In this document: in pieces, positions 9,699-22,069 of the stretch
Layout: each line of letters begins with the position of its first letter
How positions within the stretch are numbered: the first letter of the stretch is position 1
NCBI GenBank assembly: GCA_027492585.1
Contig: JAPUEK010000001.1
Coordinates: 1 to 64,000 of the forward strand
Origin: Paracoccaceae bacterium
Lineage (GTDB): Bacteria; Pseudomonadota; Alphaproteobacteria; Rhodobacterales; Rhodobacteraceae
Direction of reading: 5' to 3'
DNA length: 64,000 bases
Notes under the pieces: model-generated
Seen by the model: the letters and a program-made list of their open reading frames with translations, nothing else
Databases searched by the model: none
Told to the model about the DNA's origin: nothing
Made by a program: the position numbers and the translations under genes

Positions 9699-10991
9699 TT
9701 ACGCCAGCCCGCCCCCGGCCGTGATCCGGGTCTTGCCGCCGAGATAGGGGTGCAGCACCGCCGGCAGCTCGACCGAGCCATCGGCCTGCTGGCCGTTCTC
9801 CAGCACCGCGATCAGGCAGCGCCCGACCGCAAGGCCGGAGCCGTTCAGCGTCGCCACGAATTCCGGCTTGCCGCCGCCCGCGGGCCGGACGCGGGCATTC
9901 ATCCGCCGCGCCTGGAAGGTGCCGCAGGTCGAGACCGAGGAAATCTCCCGGTACTTGTTCTGGCCGGGCAGCCAGGCTTCGAGGTCATGGGTCTTCTGCG
10001 CGCCAAAGCCCATGTCCCCGGTGCAGAGCACGATGGTCCGGTAGGGGATGTCCAGTTTCTCAAGGATCGCCTCGGCGCAGCGGGTCATGCGCTCATGTTC
10101 CGCCAGATGGGTCTCGCCGGTGCAGATCGTCACCATCTCCACCTTCTCGAACTGGTGCTGGCGCAGCATCCCGGAGGTATCCTTGCCCGCCGAACCCGCT
10201 TCGGAGCGGAAGCATTGGGTATGGGCGGTCATGCGGATCGGCAGCACCGCCTCGTCGAGCAGATCGCCCGCGACGGTGTTGGTCAGCGTGACTTCGGAGG
10301 TCGGGATCAGCCACCAGCCATTGGTGGTCTGATAGCTGTCCTCGGCGAATTTGGGCAACTGGTTGGTGCCGTACATCGCCTCTTCCTTGACCAGAACCGG
10401 GGTCCAGGTCTCGGTCAGGCCGTGCTCCTCGATATGGGTGTCGAGCATGAACTGCGCGAGCGCCCGATGCACCCGGATCACCGACCCCTTCAGCACCACG
10501 AAACGCGCGCCGGAGAGTTTCGCGGCGGTTTCGAAATCCATGCCCGGTTTGACCCCGGCGATCTCGAAATGCTCCTTCGGGGTGAAATCGAAGTTGCGCG
10601 GATTGCCCCAGCGGCGGATTTCCACGTTGTCGTCTTCGTCGCGGCCTTCCGGCACCTCGTCGAGCGGCAGGTTCGGGATGCCCATGAGCGTGTCGCGCAG
10701 GCGGGTGTCCTCGGCGGCGGCTTCTTCGGTGAGGCGGGCGATCTCGGCCTTCTTCTCGGTCACGAGGGCGCGCAGGCGGTTGAATTCCGCCTCGTCGCCC
10801 CGGCCCTTGGCGGCGCCCGCCTCTTTCGAGGCGGCGTTCTGGGCGGCCTGCGCGGTTTCGGCGGCATGGATCATCGCGCGGCGCGCCTCGTCCATGGCCA
10901 GAAGCGCGGCAGACAGCGGCGCCAGCCCGCGGCGTGAGAGGGCCGCGTCGAAAGCGGCGGGGGTCTCGCGGATCTGGCGGATGTCGTGCAT
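9699..10991 (-). CDS. serS: Seryl-tRNA synthetase
   Basis: A 430-residue class II aminoacyl-tRNA synthetase of normal length. The N-terminal coiled-coil arm (about residues 30-105) binds the long variable arm of tRNA-Ser. The catalytic part shows class II motif 2 ([21 protein letters not shown]) and motif 3 ([15 protein letters not shown]). The start is at 10991, upstream of a 312-bp region shared with the divergent yajC. Confidence 0.97.
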   Translation of the reverse strand: MHDIRQIRETPAAFDAALSRRGLAPLSAALLAMDEARRAMIHAAETAQAAQNAASKEAGAAKGRGDEAEFNRLRALVTEKKAEIARLTEEAAAEDTRLRDTLMGIPNLPLDEVPEGRDEDDNVEIRRWGNPRNFDFTPKEHFEIAGVKPGMDFETAAKLSGARFVVLKGSVIRVHRALAQFMLDTHIEEHGLTETWTPVLVKEEAMYGTNQLPKFAEDSYQTTNGWWLIPTSEVTLTNTVAGDLLDEAVLPIRMTAHTQCFRSEAGSAGKDTSGMLRQHQFEKVEMVTICTGETHLAEHERMTRCAEAILEKLDIPYRTIVLCTGDMGFGAQKTHDLEAWLPGQNKYREISSVSTCGTFQARRMNARVRPAGGGKPEFVATLNGSGLAVGRCLIAVLENGQQADGSVELPAVLHPYLGGKTRITAGGGLA

Positions 10992-11303
10992 GGGATGGCT
11001 CCTTCGGCTCTTCGCGGCGCGTTATGCCAGATGTGCCGCGCCGGGGGAAGATGGATGGGGAAGGTGTCGCCGGAGCGACAACCGGAGGGACAAGGGGCTT
11101 TTCGCGCAGGGCCGGCCTCTGCGGGGGTGCGGTGAAAAGCGGGATCGCCGCGGCTTTGCCCTACACATCCGCGCGATCCGTGACTATCTGGCCATCCGGG
11201 GGGCAAAGCGGGGGTGTCGCCCCGCCTTGCACATTACCCCCCCCGCATATAGGGTGCCCGCCGAACTTCCGGGGGGCTGCCCCCGATCAGAGAGAGGACA
11301 GCC
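10992..11303. other. Intergenic region between divergent serS and yajC
   Basis: No gene is evident here. It should hold the serS and yajC promoters. A weak sigma70-like pair for yajC is TTGCAC (11225-11230) and TATAGG (11246-11251), but the 15-bp spacing is short. The ribosome site of yajC (GAGAGAGGACAGCC) ends the region. Confidence 0.4.
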
Positions 11304-11633
11304 ATGTTCGTTACCCCCGCCTATGCACAGGCCGCCGGCGCCGGTGCCGGTTCCGCCTTTGCCTCCTTCCTGCCGCTGGTGCTGATCTTTGCGATCATGT
11401 ATTTCCTGCTGATCCGCCCGCAGCAAAAGAAGATGAAAGACCTGAAGAACATGGTCGAGGCCCTGCGCCGCGGCGATCAGGTGCTGACCCAGGGCGGGAT
11501 CATCGGCAAGATCAACAAGGTCAACGAAGACGGCACGCTTGAGGTGGAGATCGCCGATGGCGTGCGGGTCAAGGTGCTCAAGCACACCATCAGCCAAGTG
11601 ATGAACAAGACCGAACCGGCCGCCAAGGCCTGA
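11304..11633 (+). CDS. yajC: Preprotein translocase subunit YajC
   Basis: A 109-residue protein with one N-terminal membrane helix (FLPLVLIFAIMYFLLIRPQQKK) and a small cytoplasmic domain (GDQVLTQGGIIGKI). YajC associates with SecDF and SecYEG. It leads the yajC-secD-secF operon and has a good GAGAGGA ribosome site. Confidence 0.95.
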   Translation: MFVTPAYAQAAGAGAGSAFASFLPLVLIFAIMYFLLIRPQQKKMKDLKNMVEALRRGDQVLTQGGIIGKINKVNEDGTLEVEIADGVRVKVLKHTISQVMNKTEPAAKA

Positions 11634-11658
11634 GCCCCAACGATCCGAGATCCGCATC

Positions 11659-13326
11659 ATGCCGAATACGCCGCTCTGGAAGCGCATACTGATCCTCGTC
11701 ATCTGTCTCTGGGGATTGCTTGCCGCACTCCCCAATGCCTTCTACGAGCGGGTGGAGAAGCACAACGACGCCGCCAGCGACATTGCGGCGGCGGAAGGCG
11801 TGGCCACGCCGGAACAGGCGGCGGATCTGGCCGGCTGGCCAGAGATCATGCCCTCTGCGCTTGTCCATCTCGGGCTTGACCTGCGGGGCGGGGCGCATCT
11901 TCTGGCCGAAGTCCAGACGGCGGATGTCTATGCCCAGCGGATCGACGCGCTCTGGCCGGAGGTGCGCGACGCCCTGCGCGACCTGCGCGATCAGGTCGGC
12001 TCGGTACGGCGCCAGCCGTCGGTGCCGGGCGTGCTGCGGGTCACGGTCTCCAATGCCGACGGCATGGCCGTGGCGCTTGCCAAGGTGAAGGCGCTTGCCC
12101 AGCCGGTCGTCAGCCTCACCGGCGTCGGCTCCTCCGATCTGGAGATCACCCAGGACGGGCAGGACATCGTGGTGCAGCTTTCGGAGGCCGAGCGTTCGGC
12201 GACCGACAACCGCACCATGCAGCAGAGCCTCGAAATCATCCGCCGCCGCGTGGACGAAGCCGGCACGCGGGAACCGACGATCCAGCGGCAGGGGACGGAC
12301 CGGATCCTGATCCAGGTGCCGGGCGTGGGATCGGCCGAGGAGCTGAAGGATATCATCGGCACCACCGCGAAACTGACCTTCAACCAGGTCGTGGGGCGCA
12401 CCTCCGACGCCTCTGCCGCCCCCGGCGCACGGCGTGAGCTTCTGCCCTCCAGCACCGAGAAGGGCGTCTTCTACATCGTCGAGACCGAAGCGGTCGTCGG
12501 CGGCGAGGAACTGACCGACGCCCAGCCCGCCTTCGACCAGAACGGCCGTCCGGCGGTGAGCTTCCGTTTCAACCCGACGGGTGCGCGCAAGTTCGGCGAT
12601 TACACCGCCAGCCACATCGGCGAGCCGTTCGCCATCGTGCTCGACGGCGATGTCATTTCCGCGCCGGTCATCCAGAGCCATATCGCCGGCGGGTCCGGGA
12701 TCATCACCGGGAACTTCTCGGTGGAGGAATCCACCAACCTCGCCGTGCTCTTGCGCGCCGGCGCCCTGCCGGCCAAGATGACCTTCCTCGAAGAACGGAC
12801 CATCGGCCCGGAGCTCGGTCAGGACAGCATCAACGCCGGCAAGGTCGCGGCCATCATCGGCATGGTGGCGGTGTCGCTCTTCATGATCGCGTCCTACGGG
12901 CTTTTCGGGATCTTCGCCACGGCGGCGCTTGCCATCAACATGGTGCTGATCTTCGCCTGTCTTTCGACCATCGGCGCCACGCTGACCCTGCCGGGCATCG
13001 CGGGGATCGTGCTGACCATCGGCATGGCCGTCGATGCCAACGTGCTGGTCTACGAGAGGATCCGCGAGGAATTGCGGATCCACAAGACCACGGCGCGGGC
13101 GATCGAGCTTGGCTATGAGCGCGCGCTCAGCGCCATCATCGACGCCAACCTGACGACGCTGATCACCGCTGGGATCCTGTTCTTCTTCGGTGCGGGTCCG
13201 GTGCGGGGCTTTGCGGTGACGCTGGCCATCGGGATCGTCACCTCCGTCTTCACCGCCATCCTGGTGACGCGGTTCATCATTGAAACCTGGTTCGTCTGGA
13301 CCAAGCCCAAGACCATCGTGGTGTGA
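11659..13326 (+). CDS. secD: Protein translocase subunit SecD
   Basis: A 555-residue inner-membrane protein of the SecDF complex, which uses the proton gradient to pull secreted proteins through SecYEG. One N-terminal helix is followed by a large periplasmic region and five C-terminal helices. The family stretches LGLDLRGGAHLL and GMAVDANVLVYERIREE are present. It starts 25 bp after yajC and ends 11 bp before secF. Confidence 0.97.
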   Translation: MPNTPLWKRILILVICLWGLLAALPNAFYERVEKHNDAASDIAAAEGVATPEQAADLAGWPEIMPSALVHLGLDLRGGAHLLAEVQTADVYAQRIDALWPEVRDALRDLRDQVGSVRRQPSVPGVLRVTVSNADGMAVALAKVKALAQPVVSLTGVGSSDLEITQDGQDIVVQLSEAERSATDNRTMQQSLEIIRRRVDEAGTREPTIQRQGTDRILIQVPGVGSAEELKDIIGTTAKLTFNQVVGRTSDASAAPGARRELLPSSTEKGVFYIVETEAVVGGEELTDAQPAFDQNGRPAVSFRFNPTGARKFGDYTASHIGEPFAIVLDGDVISAPVIQSHIAGGSGIITGNFSVEESTNLAVLLRAGALPAKMTFLEERTIGPELGQDSINAGKVAAIIGMVAVSLFMIASYGLFGIFATAALAINMVLIFACLSTIGATLTLPGIAGIVLTIGMAVDANVLVYERIREELRIHKTTARAIELGYERALSAIIDANLTTLITAGILFFFGAGPVRGFAVTLAIGIVTSVFTAILVTRFIIETWFVWTKPKTIVV

Positions 13327-13337
13327 GGAGAGAGATC

Positions 13338-14315
13338 ATGGCCTGGCGTCTGCGGCTTGCCCCTGAGAAAACCAATATCGACTTCTTCCGCGCCCAGTGG
13401 ATCACCTTCGGGGGGTCCATCGCGCTCATGCTGATCGCGCTGATCGTCTGGGCGATGATGGGTCTGAACTTCGGCATCGACTTCAAGGGCGGGACCACGA
13501 TCCGCACCGAAAGCCCGACGGTGATTGATGTCGGCGCTTACCGGCACGTCCTCGAAGGGCTTGAGGTCGGCGATGTGGCCATCACCGAGGTCTTCGACCC
13601 CTCCTTCCGTCCCGACCAGCATGTCGCCATGATCCGCATCGGTGCGGCGGACGGGGTGGAGGAAGTGACGCCGGAGGCGCTCGCCTCCGTGCAGGCGGCC
13701 CTTGTCCAGATGGACCCGCAGCTCAAGGTGACCTCCACCGAAACCGTGGGGCCGAAGGTCTCCGGCGAGCTGGTCTGGTCTTCGGTGCTGGCCATGACGA
13801 TCACCTCCGTCAGCATCATGCTCTATATCTGGATGCGCTTCGAATGGCAGTTCGCGGTCGGCGGGGTGCTTGCGCTTCTGCATGACGTGTTCATCACCAT
13901 CGGCATCTTCGCGCTTTTCCAGCTCAAGTTCGACCTGACCATCGTGGCGGCGCTGCTGACCATCCTCGGCTATTCGATCAACGATACCGTGGTGGTGTTC
14001 GACCGGCTGCGGGAAAACCTGGTCAAATACAAGACCATGCCGCTGCGCGACGTGATGAACCTCTCGGTGAACGAGACGCTGAGCCGGACGCTGATGACCT
14101 CCATCACCACGCTGATCGCGGTCGGCTCGATGATGGTCTTCGGCGGCGACGTGATCCGCGGCTTCTCCTTTGCGATCTTCATGGGGGTTCTGCTCGGCAC
14201 CTATTCTTCGGTCTATGTCGCCAAGAACATCGTGCTGATGATCGGTCTGGACCGCAGCGACAAGCCCAAGACCGGCAAGCCCGCGGACCACGAATTCGCC
14301 AATATCGACGCCTGA
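13338..14315 (+). CDS. secF: Protein translocase subunit SecF
   Basis: A 325-residue partner of SecD. The start at 13338 follows GAGGAGAGAG; a GTG at 13323 overlapping the secD stop is less likely. It shows GIDFKGGT near the first periplasmic loop and the conserved GYSINDTVVVFDRLREN in the membrane core, with six helices. It functions with SecD in post-translocational pulling of exported proteins. Confidence 0.97.
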   Translation: MAWRLRLAPEKTNIDFFRAQWITFGGSIALMLIALIVWAMMGLNFGIDFKGGTTIRTESPTVIDVGAYRHVLEGLEVGDVAITEVFDPSFRPDQHVAMIRIGAADGVEEVTPEALASVQAALVQMDPQLKVTSTETVGPKVSGELVWSSVLAMTITSVSIMLYIWMRFEWQFAVGGVLALLHDVFITIGIFALFQLKFDLTIVAALLTILGYSINDTVVVFDRLRENLVKYKTMPLRDVMNLSVNETLSRTLMTSITTLIAVGSMMVFGGDVIRGFSFAIFMGVLLGTYSSVYVAKNIVLMIGLDRSDKPKTGKPADHEFANIDA

Positions 14316-14323
14316 GCGCGGCG

Positions 14324-14695
14324 ATGCGGCTGACCGAGATCACCTATGGCGCGGCCCTGGCCATCGAAGGCTATGGGCCGGGCTTTTTCCGGGTGGGCAG
14401 CCATGTGCTGCGGGGGCCGAGCCTCGTGACGCCCTGGGACGCCGGACCCTGGGGCGGGCTGGAGGATGCGGCCGCCCCGCTGGCGCTGACCGGAAAGATC
14501 GACGTGCTGCTGCTCGGGCTCGGGGCGGATATCGCGCCGGTGCCGCGCGCCTTCCGCGATCTTCTGGAAGAGGCCGGGATCGGCGTGGAGCCGATGAACT
14601 CCCCCGCCGCCTGCCGGACCTACAACGTGCTTCTCGGCGAAGGCCGCCGCATCGCGGCCTGCCTTCTGCCCATGCCTTCCGCTGCGGCGGGGTGA
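14324..14695 (+). CDS. Mth938-like (DUF498) protein
   Basis: A 123-residue small protein of the Mth938 domain family (E-ITYGAALAIEGYGPGFFRVG near the start; GIGVEPMNSPAACRTYNVLL near the end). Homologues frequently follow secF in alphaproteobacteria and resemble the mitochondrial complex I assembly factor NDUFAF3. It lies 9 bp after secF, so it is probably co-transcribed. Its exact bacterial role is unknown. Confidence 0.85.
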   Translation: MRLTEITYGAALAIEGYGPGFFRVGSHVLRGPSLVTPWDAGPWGGLEDAAAPLALTGKIDVLLLGLGADIAPVPRAFRDLLEEAGIGVEPMNSPAACRTYNVLLGEGRRIAACLLPMPSAAAG

Positions 14696-14696
14696 G

Positions 14697-15689
14697 CTAC
14701 CACAGGTGATGCACCTCGGGTGCGATGCGGCGGGCATAGATCTCGCGCGCGGCTTCCATGACTTCGGCGGACAGCGCGGGCAAATCGGCGGCGGCGGCAT
14801 TGGCGCGGGCCTGTTCGGGCGATCTGGCGCCGGGGATCACCACCGTCACCGCCGGCTCCATCAGAATCCAGCGGAGCGCGAAAGCCGCCATCGCCGCACC
14901 CTGCGGGACAAGCGCACGGATCTCCTCCACCGCCGCGAGGGCGAGGTCATACGGCACGCCGGAGAAGGTTTCCCCCTTGTCGAAGGCCTCGCCGTTGCGG
15001 TTGAAGCTGCGGTGGTCATCGGCGGCGAAGCGGCTTTCAGCGCTCATCTTGCCGGTCAGCAGACCCGAGGCCAGCGGCACCCGCGCGATGACGGCGACAT
15101 TGGCGGCCTGCGCTTCGCGGAAGAAGACCTCGGCGGGGCGTTGGCGGAAGAGGTTGTAGATGATCTGCACCGAGACGACGCCGGGCTGACGGATCGCCTG
15201 CCGGGCTTCCTCCACCGTTTCGACCGAGACGCCGAAATCGGCGATCTTGCCCTTGGCCTTGATTACGGCGAGGGCCTCGAACATCGCGGGGTCGGAATAG
15301 ACCGGGGTGGGCGGGCAGTGGAGCTGCACGAGATCGAGCCGCTCCACCCCGAGGTTCAGGAGCGAGCGGTCGATGAAGGCCTCGATGGCCGCGCCGGTAT
15401 AGCCGGAGGCCACATGCGGGTCGAGCCGCCGCCCGGCCTTGGTGGCGACGAAGGGCCGCTCCCCGCCGCGCTCGCGCAGCACGTCGCGGATGATCCGTTC
15501 GGAACGCCCGTCGCCATAGACATCGGCGGTGTCGATGAAGGTCATGCCGGCATCGAGCGCGGCATGGAGCGTGGCCTTCGCCTCCGCCTCTGTCACCTCG
15601 CCCCAGGTGCCACCGATGGCCCAGGCGCCGAAGCCGAGGCGGGTGGTGGTCTTTCCGGTCTTGCCGAAGGGGGTGGTGGGCAGGGGCAT
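14697..15689 (-). CDS. Aldo/keto reductase
   Basis: A 330-residue NADPH-dependent oxidoreductase with a TIM-barrel fold. The start at 15689 has AGGAG upstream. The catalytic tetrad is visible: D and Y in DTADVYGDGRSE, K in VATKAG and H in VQLHCP. The C-terminal cofactor motif is VTVVIPGARSPEQARANA. It is convergent with the Mth938 gene (the stops almost touch) and divergent from ccmA. The substrate cannot be read from sequence. Confidence 0.9.
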   Translation of the reverse strand: MPLPTTPFGKTGKTTTRLGFGAWAIGGTWGEVTEAEAKATLHAALDAGMTFIDTADVYGDGRSERIIRDVLRERGGERPFVATKAGRRLDPHVASGYTGAAIEAFIDRSLLNLGVERLDLVQLHCPPTPVYSDPAMFEALAVIKAKGKIADFGVSVETVEEARQAIRQPGVVSVQIIYNLFRQRPAEVFFREAQAANVAVIARVPLASGLLTGKMSAESRFAADDHRSFNRNGEAFDKGETFSGVPYDLALAAVEEIRALVPQGAAMAAFALRWILMEPAVTVVIPGARSPEQARANAAAADLPALSAEVMEAAREIYARRIAPEVHHLW

Positions 15690-15790
15690 GGCGTTCTCCT
15701 TGGATCGGCGGGCAGGATAGCGGCTCCTGCGGCGGGCTGCCACCCTTTGCGCCTCTTTCGCGCCGGCCCCGCATGGGATAGGGCAGGGGA

Positions 15791-16426
15791 ATGACCGAAG
15801 CGCCGCTCCTTGCCACCCATGAACTCGCCTGCGCCCGCGCCGGGGTGCCGGTGCTGGAGGGGGTGAGCCTGTCCCTGCCGCCGGGCCGCGCTTTGGTGCT
15901 GCGCGGGCCGAACGGCATCGGCAAGACCACGTTCCTGCGGGTGGTGGCGGGGTTGCAGCCGCCGCTGGCGGGGCGGGTGGAGGCGGCGGAGATCGCCTAT
16001 GCCGCCCATGCCGATGGCGTGAAGGCGGTGCTGAGCGTGCGGGAGAACCTTGCCTTCTGGGCGGCGGCCTATGGCACGCGCACTGCGGATGCGGCGATGG
16101 CGGCGATGGATCTGAGCGCGCTTGCCGACCGCCGCGCCGCACATCTGTCGGCGGGACAGAAGCGGCGGCTGGGTCTGGCGCGGCTGCTGGTCACGGGGCG
16201 GCCGCTCTGGGTGCTGGACGAGCCGACGGTCTCGCTGGACGCGGGCTCGGTGGCGCTGTTCGCGGGGGTGGTGGCCGCGCATCTGGCCGAGGGAGGGGCG
16301 GCGCTGATCGCCACGCATATCGACCTGGGCCTGCCGCAGGCGGCGGTGCTGGACCTTGCCCCCTTCAAGGCCAGGCCCCCGGCGCGCGGCGGTATCGCGG
16401 GCGCATTCGACGAGGCTTTCGCATGA
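15791..16426 (+). CDS. ccmA: Heme exporter ATP-binding protein CcmA
   Basis: A 211-residue ABC ATPase, the usual CcmA length. Walker A is GPNGIGKTT, the signature is [14 protein letters not shown], and Walker B is PLWVLDEPT. CcmA powers the CcmABCD complex that releases heme-loaded CcmE for cytochrome c maturation. It overlaps ccmB by 4 bp (ATGA). Confidence 0.95.
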   Translation: MTEAPLLATHELACARAGVPVLEGVSLSLPPGRALVLRGPNGIGKTTFLRVVAGLQPPLAGRVEAAEIAYAAHADGVKAVLSVRENLAFWAAAYGTRTADAAMAAMDLSALADRRAAHLSAGQKRRLGLARLLVTGRPLWVLDEPTVSLDAGSVALFAGVVAAHLAEGGAALIATHIDLGLPQAAVLDLAPFKARPPARGGIAGAFDEAFA

Positions 16427-17079
16427 TCGCCCTTCTGGCACGGGATCTGCGGCTGGCGGTGCGGGCAGGCGGCGGCTTCGGCCTTGGCCTCGCCTTTTTC
16501 CTGCTGGTGGCGGTGCTGGTGCCGCTCGGCGTCGGGCCGCAGACGGAGCTTCTGTCGCGCATCGCGCCGGGGATTCTCTGGGTCGGGGCGCTTCTGGCCT
16601 GCCTTCTGTCGCTCGACCGCATCTTCGCGCTTGATTTCGAGGATGGGACGCTCGACCTTCTGGCGACCTCGCCCGTGCCGATGGAGGGCGCGGTGGCGAT
16701 CAAGGCGCTTGCCCATTGGCTGGTGACGGGTCTGCCGCTGGTTCTGGTGGCGCCGGTGCTGGCGGTGCTGCTGAACCTTGCTCCCGCCGGCTATGGCTGG
16801 CTTCTGGCGGCGCTGTTCCTTGGCACCCCGGCGTTGAGCGTCATCGGTGCCTTCGGGGCGGCTCTGGTCGTCGGGGTGAAGCGGGGCGGGCTGCTGCTGA
16901 GCCTGCTGGTGCTGCCGCTTTACATGCCGGTGCTGATCTTCGGTGCCGAGGTTGTGAAGCGCGGCGCGCAGGGTTTGGCGGTAGGAACGCCGCTGGCCCT
17001 GCTTGCAGGGATCACGGCGGGGGCCTGGGCGCTGCTGCCCTTCGCGGCGGCTGCGGCAATCCGCGTCAATCTCCGCTAG
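16423..17079 (+). CDS. ccmB: Heme exporter membrane protein CcmB
   Basis: A 218-residue protein with six membrane segments and the family stretch [17 protein letters not shown] after the second helix. It forms the membrane part of the CcmAB transporter. It is coupled to ccmA by the ATGA overlap and is followed 42 bp later by ccmC. Confidence 0.95.
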   Translation: MIALLARDLRLAVRAGGGFGLGLAFFLLVAVLVPLGVGPQTELLSRIAPGILWVGALLACLLSLDRIFALDFEDGTLDLLATSPVPMEGAVAIKALAHWLVTGLPLVLVAPVLAVLLNLAPAGYGWLLAALFLGTPALSVIGAFGAALVVGVKRGGLLLSLLVLPLYMPVLIFGAEVVKRGAQGLAVGTPLALLAGITAGAWALLPFAAAAAIRVNLR

Positions 17080-17121
17080 GGGCGGGCATGGTAGGAAAAG
17101 GGGCGCAGCGATAGGATGGCC

Positions 17122-17850
17122 ATGTCGATCTGGGAATATGCGAACCCGAAACGGTTCATGCAGCTTTCGGGCGCGGTCCTGCCCTGGGTGGCGGGCGCGG
17201 CGGGGATCTGCCTTGTCGCCGGGCTGGTCTGGGGCTTTTTCCTGACCCCCGATGCCGACCGCTTCGGATCGACAGTGAAGATCATCTATCTGCATGTGCC
17301 GGCTGCGATGATGGCGATCTCCGCCTGGGCGATGATGCTGGTGGCCTCGCTGATCTGGCTGATCCGGCGCCACCACGTCAGCGCGCTTTCGGCCCGCGCC
17401 GCGGCGCCGGTCGGGCTTGCCTTCACGGTGATCGGACTTGTCACCGGGGCGATCTGGGGGCAGCCGATGTGGGGGACCTGGTGGGAATGGGACCCGCGGC
17501 TGACCAATTTTCTGATCCTCGCGCTGTTCTACCTTGGCTATATCGCGCTTTGGGAAGCGGTGGAGGACCCCGATACCGCCGCCGATCTGACGGCGGTTCT
17601 GGCCATCGTCGGCTCGGTCTTCGCCTTTCTCAGCCGCTATGCCGTGCTCTTCTGGAACCAGGGGCTGCATCAGGGCGCCTCGCTGTCGCTCGATGCCAAG
17701 GAGAATGTCTCCGATGTCTACTGGCTGCCGCTTCTGGTCTGCATCGCGGGCTTCGTGCTTCTCTTCGTGACGCTGGTGCTGATGCGGACGCGGACGGAGA
17801 TCCGGGCGCGGCGGCTCGCGGCCCTTCTGGCGCGGGAGCGGGTGGCATGA
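17122..17850 (+). CDS. ccmC: Heme handling protein CcmC
   Basis: A 242-residue membrane protein with the WWD (tryptophan-rich) motif GTWWEWDPRLTNFLIL and flanking heme-ligand histidines (YLHVP; WNQGLHQGAS). CcmC attaches heme to the CcmE chaperone. The ATG at 17122 sits 5 nt after AGGA; the ATG at 17116 is the alternative. It overlaps ccmD by 4 bp. Confidence 0.95.
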   Translation: MSIWEYANPKRFMQLSGAVLPWVAGAAGICLVAGLVWGFFLTPDADRFGSTVKIIYLHVPAAMMAISAWAMMLVASLIWLIRRHHVSALSARAAAPVGLAFTVIGLVTGAIWGQPMWGTWWEWDPRLTNFLILALFYLGYIALWEAVEDPDTAADLTAVLAIVGSVFAFLSRYAVLFWNQGLHQGASLSLDAKENVSDVYWLPLLVCIAGFVLLFVTLVLMRTRTEIRARRLAALLARERVA

Positions 17851-18020
17851 TTCCGGATCTGGGCAAATATGCGGTGGCGGTGATCGGTGCCTATGCGGCG
17901 ACGATTCTGGTGCTGGCGGGGATCGTGGCGCTGACATGGTGGCGCGGCGCAAAGGTGAAAAGGGCGCTGCGCGAAGTCGAGGCGCGTCACAGGACTGATC
18001 TGGGGAAAGACAATGGGTAA
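17847..18020 (+). CDS. ccmD: Heme exporter protein CcmD
   Basis: A 57-residue protein with one membrane helix (YAVAVIGAYAATILVLAGIV) and a basic cytoplasmic tail, the normal CcmD profile. It starts at the ATGA overlap with ccmC and overlaps ccmG by 8 bp. CcmD is needed for release of holo-CcmE. Confidence 0.88.
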   Translation: MIPDLGKYAVAVIGAYAATILVLAGIVALTWWRGAKVKRALREVEARHRTDLGKDNG

Positions 18021-18549
18021 ATGGCTGCTCATGCTGCCGCTGGTGCTGTTCTTCGGGCTGGCGGGGCTGTTCTACATCGGGATGAAGCGGCAAGATCCGG
18101 GCGTTCTGCCCTCAGTCTTCGTGGACCTGCCGGCGCCGGCGGTGGGCGAGGGAATGCTGCCGGGGGTTCCGGGCTTCACCGCAGCCGATCTGCGGAGCGG
18201 ACAGGTGACGGTGGTGAACTTCTGGGCAAGCTGGTGTCCGCCCTGCCGGGCCGAGCATCCGACGCTGAAGGCGCTGTCGGGTGAGGGTATCCGCGTGATG
18301 GGCGTCAACATGATGGACAAGCCGGAAAACGCGCTCGCCTTTCTGGAGGAGGACGGCAATCCCTTCCTCGGCGTGATCGCCGATCCGAAAGGGCGGATGC
18401 GGATGGATTGGGGCGTCACCGCCCCGCCGGAGACCTTCATCCTGCGCGGGGACGGCACGGTGGCCTACCGCTTCATCGGCCCGATGGTGGGGGATGATTA
18501 CGAACAGCGCTTCCGCCCCGAGCTGGAAAAGGCGCTGAAGGGCGGCTGA
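18013..18549 (+). CDS. ccmG: Thiol:disulfide interchange protein CcmG (DsbE)
   Basis: A 178-residue periplasmic thioredoxin-like protein anchored by one N-terminal helix. The active site is WASWCPPCRAEHP, and the CcmG-type segment GVTAPPETFILRGDG follows. It reduces apocytochrome c cysteines before heme attachment. It is the last gene of the visible ccm operon; ccmE, ccmF and ccmH are not in the window. Confidence 0.94.
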   Translation: MGKWLLMLPLVLFFGLAGLFYIGMKRQDPGVLPSVFVDLPAPAVGEGMLPGVPGFTAADLRSGQVTVVNFWASWCPPCRAEHPTLKALSGEGIRVMGVNMMDKPENALAFLEEDGNPFLGVIADPKGRMRMDWGVTAPPETFILRGDGTVAYRFIGPMVGDDYEQRFRPELEKALKGG

Positions 18550-18679
18550 AACCGCACCGCTGGAATGGCGGCGCGCCGGACCCGGCTGTTCCGCCGGCAT
18601 CCAGGAAAGGGCAGGCAGCCCCCAACATCCCCCTGCCCGGATGTGGCACCCCTGCCTTTTCCCCCCATCCACTGTGCAT

Positions 18680-18727
18680 AAATATCCTGCGGGGAGGTCC
18701 GGAGGGGTGCAAAACCCCTCCGGCGCC
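18680..18727. repeat. 48-bp dispersed repeat, copy A
   Basis: Identical over 48 bp to 22914-22961. It begins AAATATCCTGCGGGGAGG and contains the hairpin CCGGAGGGGT-gcaaa-ACCCCTCCGG. Both copies lie between convergent genes. Confidence 0.9.
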
Positions 18728-18988
18728 CGCAAAAGGCGCTCCGATCGCCAAATATCGACCGCTCCCGGCCGTCACTCCTGCCGCGCCCCGGCGGATCAGC
18801 TCAGCGCCAGCAGGCCGAAGACCAGCCAGAAGCACAGCTCCCCCAGGGGCGGGGCGTGCAAAGCGATGTGGTTTCCCGGCACGGCTGGGCCGGGGCAAGC
18901 GAGCGGGGAAAGCGGTGGGGCTGACGATCTCTCCGGAGGCGTTCTGCGGATCTTGCGCGCAATTGCCTGACGTGGACTTGAAACGAAC

Positions 18989-19014
18989 AAAGGCCCGGAT
19001 CGCTCCGGGCCTTT
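18989..19014 (-). terminator. Terminator downstream of acnA
   Basis: AAAGGCCCGGA (18989-18999) and TCCGGGCCTTT (19004-19014) form an 11-bp perfect stem with a 4-nt loop, 26 bp past the acnA stop. On the minus strand the stem ends in TTT followed by GTTCG; it may work in both directions. Confidence 0.75.
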
Positions 19015-19039
19015 GCCTTGAAAACAGGTCGCGCCCCGA

Positions 19040-21793
<2,754 letters not shown>

Positions 21794-22069
21794 GCGGGCC
21801 TCCTGTGGCTGGCGTCTTGCGCGTTCTTTGCCGCAGAGGCGGGCATCGCGCAAGGGAATCGTAGTGGCTGTAGATCCATTGTATGCAATTGTATGCCGAA
21901 TATCCAGCCCTCACCTCGGCTTCTTTGCGGGGAAATTGCGACAGGGCGGTGAATGCCCCGCCGGAGGATATGTCACGGGGCGCGAAAAACGGCTCGCAAA
22001 ACCTTGATTGGCGGGGGACGAGGGGGTTTTGTAGAACGGCAGGGCAAGGATCGGGGAGCGGATACCGTC

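Larger units (their letters stand above)
18550..19039. other. Gene-free interval between convergent ccmG and acnA
   Basis: No open frame here has both a ribosome site and family-like composition. The interval contains the first copy of a 48-bp dispersed repeat (18680-18727) and the acnA terminator (18989-19014). A short minus-strand frame ending near 18797 has a hydrophobic tail (ELCFWLVFGLLALS) but no supported start, so it is not called a gene. Confidence 0.6.
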